Positions 1 to 5,960 of a stretch of DNA of 6,411 nucleotides are shown in pieces. Made by a program: the position numbers and the translations under genes. Each line of letters starts with the position of its first letter. Position 1 is the first letter of the stretch. Source of the stretch: an uncultured Bacteroidales bacterium. GTDB lineage: Bacteria > Bacteroidota > Bacteroidia > Bacteroidales > Paludibacteraceae. The notes beneath the pieces were generated by a model, which did not search any database, had not been told where the DNA came from, and saw nothing but the letters and a program-made list of their open reading frames with translations. The stretch spans positions 1 to 6,411 of the forward strand of contig CAIYTJ010000124.1 of NCBI GenBank assembly GCA_903929065.1. Direction: 5' to 3'.

Positions 1-1
1 A

Positions 2-340
2 AAGTATAATTTAATTATATTTTCTGCCTCATGGTGTTCCCCTTGCCATAAACTAATACCACTACTAAAAAATATTCATAATGAGCTAAGTCAAAAACTA
101 AATTTAATTTATATTTCTTTGGATGAACAAAGCACTATTAAACAATGGGAGAAATTGATTAAAACAGAAAACATTAACTGGAGATGTTTATCAGCATTTA
201 ATAATCTGGAGTTTGTAAAGAACCGATTTTTAGCATATTCAATACCTAAATCATGGATTGTTTCTCCGGATGGTAAAATGCAGATTATTGATCTTAGAGA
301 CTCCAAAGAGGTAGAAAATTTATACAGTCTTGTTAAGTAA
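2..340 (+). CDS. Thioredoxin-fold (TlpA/ResA-like) thiol-disulfide oxidoreductase, 5'-truncated
   Basis: The reading frame is open from base 2 to the TAA at 338-340 (112 visible codons), so the gene begins before the window. Near its start it encodes FSASWCSPCHKLIPLL: a WCxxC thioredoxin active site with cysteines at codons 35-37 and 44-46, preceded by the hydrophobic strand NLIIF. Further on, YSIPKSWIVSPDGKMQIID matches the family's cis-proline loop, beta strand and D/P-D-G-K turn. Such proteins are usually exported and reduce or isomerise disulfides in the periplasm; here the signal peptide or lipobox would lie upstream and cannot be seen. A TTG at 119 could be mistaken for a start, but this would remove the active site. 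By hand count the segment is about 29% GC, clearly lower than the peptidase gene downstream. The fold is confident; partner and cellular role are unknown. Confidence 0.9.
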   Translation, partial: KYNLIIFSASWCSPCHKLIPLLKNIHNELSQKLNLIYISLDEQSTIKQWEKLIKTENINWRCLSAFNNLEFVKNRFLAYSIPKSWIVSPDGKMQIIDLRDSKEVENLYSLVK

Positions 341-562
341 AACTAAGCTGAAATCAATTATCTTTTAATTCTAACAGATTATAAATCAGAATAAACCTGA
401 GAATTTAATCATATTGTATCAAATAAAATGAATTCAAAATATTTATTCTTCGCCTTTATTCTTTCTTTTTTTAAACTCTACGTGTTTTACTCCATTCATG
501 CTAATTTATAATCACTACTGTACTTTATATAAACATAGTACTATATTAAATAACAACTGATT

Positions 563-904
563 ATGAGACGAATAATTTTACTGGCAGTTTTGATAATTGG
601 ATATTATCATTCTTCTTTTGCACAAACCGGTCATCAGCTTAAAATAGATACCACTTCAAAGAAATTCTCCTTCAGGTATGATAAGAAGGCACTTTTTCGA
701 AAAGATTCCCTTGAACTGGACCGAAAGTTATACGATTCGAAAAAAAATAAAAACCAGGGTATAAGTCGGGATTCCGGTGTGGCTATTATCAACCGAAAAA
801 ATAAAGTCGATAAATTTAGTGTTAAGCCTCAGGGCAATTTTCCCATGCCGGTTTACAAACCTGATACTGTCATAAAACACAAACTATTGATTAAGAAAGA
901 ATAA
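563..904 (+). CDS. Small basic exported protein of unknown function (113 aa)
   Basis: I do not recognise a named family. Residues 1-20 form a signal peptide: MRR, a hydrophobic core LLAVLIIG, then SSFA before Gln21, the SPI-type site common in Bacteroidota. The mature part of about 93 residues is very basic (by my count 19 Lys and 5 Arg against 10 Asp/Glu), with Lys-rich stretches at 33-84 and no cysteine, transmembrane segment or obvious repeat. It ends with a proline-containing segment, NFPMPVYKPDTVIKHKLLIK, which looks like the conserved C-terminal box of small Bacteroidota secreted proteins, though I recall that only loosely. The ATG at 563 is preceded by an in-frame TAA at 551-553, so it is the earliest ATG; there is no Shine-Dalgarno sequence. 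The gene stands alone, 222 bases after the oxidoreductase and 282 before the barrel gene. A periplasmic or surface location is inferred. Confidence 0.75.
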   Translation: MRRIILLAVLIIGYYHSSFAQTGHQLKIDTTSKKFSFRYDKKALFRKDSLELDRKLYDSKKNKNQGISRDSGVAIINRKNKVDKFSVKPQGNFPMPVYKPDTVIKHKLLIKKE

Positions 905-1016
905 AATGCCGGAATACCTGTAACTATAAAAAGGGGTTTGCTGATTCGTTTGAATACAGTTCAAATTTCATGTAGGTAATAAAAAAATATGATTGATTTA
1001 TTTCTTTATCTCTTCC

Positions 1017-1125
1017 GACCCCCAAACCCCCAAATGGGGGCTTTAAGACATATTCTCTAATATTGTTTAATCCCAAAAAGTTTCTTAGAAGCACTCTTTA
1101 GCCCCCATTTGGGGGTTTGGAGGTC
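1017..1125. repeat. Inverted pair of GC-rich hairpin repeats (REP-doublet / REPIN-like)
   Basis: Bases 1022-1041 (CCAAACCCCCAAATGGGGGC) are the exact reverse complement of 1101-1120, and the match continues outward for 4 of 5 further bases to 1017 and 1125. The arms are about 29 bases each, separated by roughly 51 AT-rich bases. Each arm also contains its own hairpin, C5-(A/T)4-G5 (1027-1040 and 1102-1115). The transcript could fold either as two small hairpins or as one long stem. This architecture resembles repetitive extragenic palindromes arranged head to head, which in other bacteria are spread by RAYT-type Y1 transposases; no transposase gene is in this window. The GC content contrasts sharply with the surrounding AT-rich DNA. 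Only one pair is visible, so repetition elsewhere in the genome is assumed. It could also be a transcription-attenuating or mRNA-stabilising structure. Confidence 0.8.
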
Positions 1126-1186
1126 ACAATTAAGATGTATCATTAAATATCACAAAGTTCATATATATTCTAAATAACCAGTTGTA

Positions 1187-3640
1187 ATGATTAAAAAATT
1201 GTTTGTCTTCGCTTTCTTTTGTCTGTTCTCACTCTCCGTTTTTTCGCAAACAGCTCCCAATTTAAGTATTACAGTAAAAGGAATCGTGTTGGATTCCGTA
1301 TCGTTGCAAACCATTCCCTATGCCACTGTATCGGTGTCGGGGGCTGCCACTCCGGATGTGTATCTGAAGCGGATTGCTTCCGGTGCTACTGGTAATTTTG
1401 AAGTAGTATTGAATAAAGCGGGCGATTTTATAATCAGTTTTGAATCGGTAGGTATGAAGAAGTTTACGCAAAAGCTCACCGTAACTCCCGAACAGAAAAC
1501 AATCAATCTGGGCAAGATAATTATGTCTACCGCCAGCAAAGCGTTGGGCGAAGTAACAGTAACAGCAGCCAAACCACTTGTAAAAGTGGATTTGGATAAA
1601 ATCAGCTACGATACCAAGTCCGATCCCGAGTCAGAAAGTTCCTCCGTGTTGGATATGATGAAAAAAGTGCCTATGGTAACTGTGGATGGTAACGATAATA
1701 TTCAGCTTAAAGGCTCATCAAATTTCAAGATTTATATCAACGGAAAAGCTTCGGGCATGACTACTAATAATCCATCGCAGGTTTTAAAAAGTATGCCGGC
1801 CTCCAGCATTAAAAGCATTGAAGTAATTACCGAACCCGGTGCTAAATATGACGCGGAAGGTGTTGGCGGCATTATTAATATCGTTACCGATCATTCGTTG
1901 AACGGACTAACCGGAACAGTGAGTGCCAGAGCTAATACATTGGGTGGATATGGCGGTGGACTTTATTTATCTACTAAAAAGGGTAAATTTGGATTGACAA
2001 CTAATTTGAATTACGGGAGCAATCCTCAAAGTAATAATACCTTTGAGAGTACCAAGGAAAACTTTAATCCTCAAACTACAAAATTTAGTAATCAATATTC
2101 TCTGTCAAACTCAAAGTATCAGTTTTATTATGGAAATGTGGAAGCCAGTTACGAAATTGATACGCTAAATTTATTAAGTTTGACTGTTGATGGTTATTCC
2201 GGTAACGGTAGGTCTGTGGATCAGGGAAGCATTTATTCGTTTGACGCAAACATGAATACGCTTTCGGCTTTTAAGCAATTGACTACAAATAATAACGGCT
2301 GGGGTGGAATCGATTTGTCGTTTGATTACCAACGTACGTTTAAAAAACCACAGCAACTGTTTACTTTATCTTACAAACTCAGCCGCACTCCTAATACGAC
2401 CGATAGTTACTCCGACTTAACAGGATTGCTAAATTACACGAGTTATAACCAACATAATCAAAACAATGCTAAGGGTGATGAGCATACTTTTCAGGCAGAT
2501 TATACCGAGCCGTTTAATAAAATACATGTGGTGGAATTTGGAGCTAAATATATTTTGCGACTAAACTCCGGTGATAATACCTATTTATATCAAAAAGACT
2601 CCACACAGGCCTGGATACCTACTCCTAATCAACCAATTAATAATTTAGATCAAACGCAAAATATTCTGGGAGCTTACGGGAGCTATACCCTGAAATTGGA
2701 GAAATTCAGCGTTCGTGCGGGACTTCGGTTTGAATATACCGGTTCTAAAATTGTGTTGACCGATACTACCATTTCTCCGAGCTTCGCCAATTTAGTGCCT
2801 TCGGTAAGTATGAGTTACAAGTTGAATGATGCCAATAATCTCCGGTTAAGTTATAACCAGCGCATTAGTCGTCCCGGAATCTGGTATCTGAATCCATTTC
2901 GGGATAATTCCAATCCGTATTCAATTTCACAGGGTAATCCCGATTTGAAGCCGGAAGTAGATAATTCCATTTCATTGAACTATAGTTATACTACACCCAA
3001 ACTAAATATAAATGCCAGTATGTTTACATCGTTTACCAATAATTCCATCGAACGGGTAAGTAAAGCGGTAAACGATACAGTAATTTATACCACCTATAAA
3101 AATATTGGATTAAGTCAGAATCTTGGTTTTTCGGCATATGGTAACTGGCAACCAAACAAATCTATTAGATTAACAATGAATGGAAATCTCGGTTATAACT
3201 CAATGTCTACTAACGATGGAAGCGGACTTAGTAATAAAGGAACAAATTTCTCTATTTCAGGTAATGGACAATTTACATTGCCTGCTGAAATTAAACTGTA
3301 TTTGAATGGGGCTTATTATTCACCGAGAATAATGCTGCAAGGACAACGCTCGGGGCGATATTACTATGGTTTAACTCTTGATCACGAATTTCTGAATAAA
3401 AAACTGGACGTTTCTATTTCGGTTTGGAATCCGTTTGAAGAAAGACAAAGTTTTAAAAGTTTTACACAAACAGCAGATTATCTTTCCAAAAGTGAATTTA
3501 CTGAAGTTTCCAGAAGTTTCGGGATATATATTAGTTATAGATTTGGAGAATTAAAAGATCAAATCAAAAAAGTGGAACGAACCATTACCAACGACGATGT
3601 GAAAGGCGGCGGAGGCCAGGGCGGTGGTGGCGGTCAATAA
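1187..3640 (+). CDS. TonB-receptor-like outer-membrane beta-barrel protein
   Basis: The 817-residue product has a signal peptide (1-20, ending SVFS before Gln21), a CarboxypepD_reg-like beta-sandwich (about 28-115, with the GIVLDSVSLQTIPYATVSV pattern and FIISFESVGM), a plug-like region (about 130-235, including VLDMMKKVPMVTVDGNDNI, KIYINGK and IEVITEPGAKYDAEGVGGII) and a long barrel (about 240-786) of alternating strands closing at IYISYRF. This is the layout of the Bacteroidota 'outer membrane beta-barrel protein' family (OMP_b-brl_3 type), related to TonB-dependent receptors. A charged linker and a Gly/Gln tail (807-817) follow the last strand. No TonB box is evident and no SusD-like lipoprotein follows, so a glycan-uptake pair is not supported; the substrate is unknown. 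An in-frame TAA at 1175-1177 makes ATG 1187 the first possible start; no Shine-Dalgarno is present. It appears intact. Confidence 0.93.
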   Translation: MIKKLFVFAFFCLFSLSVFSQTAPNLSITVKGIVLDSVSLQTIPYATVSVSGAATPDVYLKRIASGATGNFEVVLNKAGDFIISFESVGMKKFTQKLTVTPEQKTINLGKIIMSTASKALGEVTVTAAKPLVKVDLDKISYDTKSDPESESSSVLDMMKKVPMVTVDGNDNIQLKGSSNFKIYINGKASGMTTNNPSQVLKSMPASSIKSIEVITEPGAKYDAEGVGGIINIVTDHSLNGLTGTVSARANTLGGYGGGLYLSTKKGKFGLTTNLNYGSNPQSNNTFESTKENFNPQTTKFSNQYSLSNSKYQFYYGNVEASYEIDTLNLLSLTVDGYSGNGRSVDQGSIYSFDANMNTLSAFKQLTTNNNGWGGIDLSFDYQRTFKKPQQLFTLSYKLSRTPNTTDSYSDLTGLLNYTSYNQHNQNNAKGDEHTFQADYTEPFNKIHVVEFGAKYILRLNSGDNTYLYQKDSTQAWIPTPNQPINNLDQTQNILGAYGSYTLKLEKFSVRAGLRFEYTGSKIVLTDTTISPSFANLVPSVSMSYKLNDANNLRLSYNQRISRPGIWYLNPFRDNSNPYSISQGNPDLKPEVDNSISLNYSYTTPKLNINASMFTSFTNNSIERVSKAVNDTVIYTTYKNIGLSQNLGFSAYGNWQPNKSIRLTMNGNLGYNSMSTNDGSGLSNKGTNFSISGNGQFTLPAEIKLYLNGAYYSPRIMLQGQRSGRYYYGLTLDHEFLNKKLDVSISVWNPFEERQSFKSFTQTADYLSKSEFTEVSRSFGIYISYRFGELKDQIKKVERTITNDDVKGGGGQGGGGGQ

Positions 3641-3650
3641 TTTAAATCGA

Positions 3651-3685
3651 CAAAAACAGAATGATAATTTATCATTCTGTTTTTG
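3651..3685 (+). terminator. Intrinsic terminator, 35-bp near-perfect palindrome, probably bidirectional
   Basis: The sequence is a dyad in which every base pairs with its mirror around position 3668 (17 pairs, realistically a stem of about 15 with a small loop). It starts with CAAAAAC and ends GTTTTTG, followed by TTTTA, so there is an A-tract on one flank and a T-tract on the other. It lies 10 bases after the barrel gene's stop. The A/T symmetry would allow termination in both directions, although no minus-strand gene is seen here. Confidence 0.85.
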
Positions 3686-3729
3686 TTTTATATCAACCCA
3701 TATTAAAGTAAATTTTCAACCAAAAAATG

Positions 3730-3737
3730 TATCTTTG
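3730..3737 (+). promoter_or_regulatory. Bacteroidota-type -7 promoter element for dcp
   Basis: TATCTTTG matches the TAnnTTTG consensus recognised by the Bacteroidota primary sigma factor. It lies after the preceding terminator and 38 bases before the dcp ATG, implying a start of transcription near 3742-3745 and a leader of about 30 bases. The -33 element is weak: I find no clear TTTG or TTG at the expected distance. The leader has no Shine-Dalgarno sequence, as is usual in this phylum. Confidence 0.6.
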
Positions 3738-3775
3738 TGCCTCAAATATGTTTCACAATCTAATGCAACATTCAA

Positions 3776-5869
3776 ATGAAAAAAACAGTATTCACTTTAC
3801 TAATGGGAATTCTCTTTATGGGATGCGTAAAAACTGACAATCCGTTTTTCGAAACGTACAAAAACAAATACGGTGCTCCACCTTTCGACAAAATCAAAAA
3901 CGAGCATTACATGCCTGCTTTCAAAGAAGGCATTAAGCAGCATCAGGCTGAAATTGACTCCATTGCCAATAATCAGGCATCTCCGACTTTCGACAATACC
4001 ATTGCTGCTATGGATTTCAGTGGTGAATTGCTGAAAAAAGTTTCTTCCGTATTTTTCAATCTTTATTCCAACAATACCAATGAAGGAATGGAGAAAATTG
4101 CCAAAGAAATCACACCAATTCTTTCCGAACACAATGACAATATCTATTTGAACGACAAACTTTTTGCACGCGTAAAAACATTGTTCGATAATAAAGATAA
4201 GCTTGGATTGACCGATGAACAGGTTCGTCTGATTGAAAAATACCACCGTGGTTTTATCCGCAGCGGTGCCGCCCTGAATCCGGAACAAAAAACCAAACTC
4301 CGTGCTATCAATAAAGAGCTCGGATTGGCGCAACTGGCATTTGGAAAAAACGTGTTAGACGAAACAAATTCTTACAAAAAAGTAATTGATAAGAAATCGG
4401 ATTTAGCCGGTTTGCCCGAAAGTGTTATTCAGGCAGCTGCAGAAGAGGCAAAAGAAGCCAAAATGCCCGGGAAATGGGTGTTTACTACGCATAAAGCGAG
4501 TTTTATTCCGGTGCTTCAATACAGCCAAAATCGCGAATTACGCAAAGAATTGCTGATGGCTTATACTACCCGTGCCAATCACCAAAATGCCAGCAACAAC
4601 GATGCCGTTATCAATAAAATAATGAAACTGCGCACCCAGAAAGCGCAATTGCTTGGATTTGCCACTTCGGCCGATTTTATTCTGGACGATACCATGGCCA
4701 AAACACCTAAAGCAGTTTATGATTTGCTGAATACAGTTTGGACACCGGCATTGGCAAAAGCCAAAGAAGAAGCAGCCGAATTACAAAAACTCATGGATGC
4801 AGAAGGAAAAGGCGAGAAGCTGGAACCGTGGGACTGGTGGTATTATTCAGAAAAACTTCGCAAAGCAAAATATGATTTGGAAGAAGAAGTGCTTCGTCCG
4901 TATTTCAAACTGGAAAATGTGCGTCAGGGTGTGTTTGATCTGGCGTCGAAACTGTACGGGTTGAAATTCGAGAAACTCAAAGATATGCCGGTTTATGATC
5001 CGGATGTGGAAGTATTCAACGTAACCGATGCAAATGATTCGTTGATTGGCATTCTTTACACCGATTATTTCCCACGTGCCGGAAAAAGGGCAGGAGCGTG
5101 GATGAACAACATCACCGACCAATACAAGAAAAATGGTATCAATCATCGCCCGATTATCTGTAATGTTGGTAATTTTACCAAACCTACTGCCGATAAACCT
5201 TCGCTGTTGAATATGGACGAAGTGGAAACCATGTTCCATGAGTTCGGACATGCACTTCATGGTTTATTGACTCAATGTACCTATCCAGGTCTTTCCGGAA
5301 CCGCAGTTGCGCGTGATTTTGTTGAACTTCCGTCGCAGGTGATGGAAAACTGGTGCTGGGAACCGCAGGTAATGCAAACATATGCCCGTCATTACAAAAC
5401 CGGCAAATTAATGCCGAAAGAACTGATGGATAAAATTCAGAAAGCAGGAACTTTCAATCAGGGTTTTATAAACGTAGAATTGCTGGCTGCATCGTTCCTG
5501 GATATGGATTACCACATGATGAAAGATACTGCCACCTTTGATGTGCCAAAATTTGAAAAAGCATCGTTGGATAAAATCGGTATGATTCCTCAAATTATTG
5601 TCCGTTACCGCAGTTCCTATTTCAATCATATTTTCAGCGGTGAATATTGTGCCGGATATTACAGTTATACCTGGGCAGCCGTGTTGGATGCCGATGCATT
5701 CCAGGCATTTAAAGAAACAGGTGATATTTATAATCCGAAAGTGGCTACCGCTTTCCGCAAGAAATTGCTCGAAAAAGGTGACACCGAAGATCCAATGAAA
5801 CTATATCGCGATTTCCGTGGTGCCAATCCTAATCCGGATGCTTTATTGAAAAGACGCGGATTGAAATAA
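3776..5869 (+). CDS. dcp: Peptidyl-dipeptidase Dcp, M3 family zinc metallopeptidase, predicted lipoprotein
   Basis: The 697-residue product removes dipeptides from the C-terminus of peptides if it acts like Escherichia coli Dcp, which is of similar length. The zinc site is complete: H488-E489-F490-G491-H492 (HEXXH, in MFHEFGHALHGLL) with the third ligand E517 in FVELPSQ, 25 residues after the second His, the spacing I recall for Dcp. Other Dcp-like stretches are PPFDKIKNEHYMPAFKEGI (35-53), NDNIYLNDKLFARV (120-133) and, near the C-terminus, YRSSYFNHIFSGEYCAGYYSY (611-631), which supplies substrate-binding Tyr/His residues. The N-terminus MKKTVFTLLMGILFMGC ends in a lipobox-like site at Cys17, suggesting a membrane-anchored periplasmic lipoprotein; the following VKTDN lacks an obvious acidic surface-export signal. 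An in-frame TAA at 3761-3763 supports ATG 3776. A single-gene unit between two terminators is likely. Oligopeptidase A-like specificity is the main alternative. Confidence 0.93.
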   Translation: MKKTVFTLLMGILFMGCVKTDNPFFETYKNKYGAPPFDKIKNEHYMPAFKEGIKQHQAEIDSIANNQASPTFDNTIAAMDFSGELLKKVSSVFFNLYSNNTNEGMEKIAKEITPILSEHNDNIYLNDKLFARVKTLFDNKDKLGLTDEQVRLIEKYHRGFIRSGAALNPEQKTKLRAINKELGLAQLAFGKNVLDETNSYKKVIDKKSDLAGLPESVIQAAAEEAKEAKMPGKWVFTTHKASFIPVLQYSQNRELRKELLMAYTTRANHQNASNNDAVINKIMKLRTQKAQLLGFATSADFILDDTMAKTPKAVYDLLNTVWTPALAKAKEEAAELQKLMDAEGKGEKLEPWDWWYYSEKLRKAKYDLEEEVLRPYFKLENVRQGVFDLASKLYGLKFEKLKDMPVYDPDVEVFNVTDANDSLIGILYTDYFPRAGKRAGAWMNNITDQYKKNGINHRPIICNVGNFTKPTADKPSLLNMDEVETMFHEFGHALHGLLTQCTYPGLSGTAVARDFVELPSQVMENWCWEPQVMQTYARHYKTGKLMPKELMDKIQKAGTFNQGFINVELLAASFLDMDYHMMKDTATFDVPKFEKASLDKIGMIPQIIVRYRSSYFNHIFSGEYCAGYYSYTWAAVLDADAFQAFKETGDIYNPKVATAFRKKLLEKGDTEDPMKLYRDFRGANPNPDALLKRRGLK

Positions 5870-5875
5870 AATTTA

Positions 5876-5919
5876 AATAGAATCTCTGCAAAGCATAAAT
5901 TCTTCGCAGGGATTCTATT
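5876..5919 (+). terminator. Hairpin terminator after dcp
   Basis: Starting 7 bases after the dcp stop, AATAGAATCTCTGC (5876-5889) pairs with GCAGGGATTCTATT (5906-5919): 14 pairs including one G-T wobble. The intervening loop can extend the stem by a further AAG/CTT after one mismatch. A T-rich run (TATTCTTTATC) overlaps and follows the 3' side. This is a strong stem with a moderate T tract, typical of a Rho-independent terminator, and it separates dcp from the membrane-protein gene. Confidence 0.8.
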
Positions 5920-5925
5920 CTTTAT

Positions 5926-5960
5926 CTACCGACTATAAACTACCTACTACCAACTACTTC
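5926..5960. repeat. Five degenerate heptanucleotide repeats (CTAnnnn) abutting a start codon
   Basis: The stretch divides without remainder into CTACCGA, CTATAAA, CTACCTA, CTACCAA and CTACTTC, followed directly by the ATG at 5961. All five units begin CTA, and four begin CTAC. It occupies the whole leader between the dcp terminator and the next gene. It could be a decayed tandem repeat or a single-stranded, C/A-rich translation-initiation region. With only five imperfect units, function cannot be shown. Confidence 0.6.

Noticed and set aside
368..392. Interrupted hairpin (ATTCT/AGAAT with inner GATT/AATC) after the oxidoreductase stop.
   Set aside because: It is short, AT-only in character, bulged on one side and lacks a T tract; such dyads are expected by chance in this AT-rich gap.
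520..541. GTACT...AGTAC dyad shortly before the small exported-protein gene, a possible operator.
   Set aside because: Five-base arms in AT-rich DNA, with no regulator gene nearby and no recognisable promoter to place it against.
945..952. TTCGTTTG, one mismatch from the TAnnTTTG -7 element, as a promoter for the barrel gene.
   Set aside because: It lies 235 bases upstream with no clear -33 element, and would place the repeat pair within the leader; too weak to annotate.
949..968. TTTGAA-tacag-TTCAAA hairpin followed by TTT after the small exported-protein gene, a possible terminator.
   Set aside because: The stem has only six mostly A-T pairs and the T tract is three bases, too weak to call.
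1119..1146. GGAGGT followed 11 bases on by ATG at 1135, resembling a Shine-Dalgarno site and start codon.
   Set aside because: The frame is ATG TAT CAT TAA, only three residues, and GGAGGT belongs to the right arm of the inverted repeat. It is not linked to the barrel gene's start at 1187.
3800..4333. 177-codon minus-strand frame opposite the start of dcp.
   Set aside because: It is the antisense shadow of a well-supported M3 peptidase gene, has no recognisable domain, and its composition mirrors the dcp codons.
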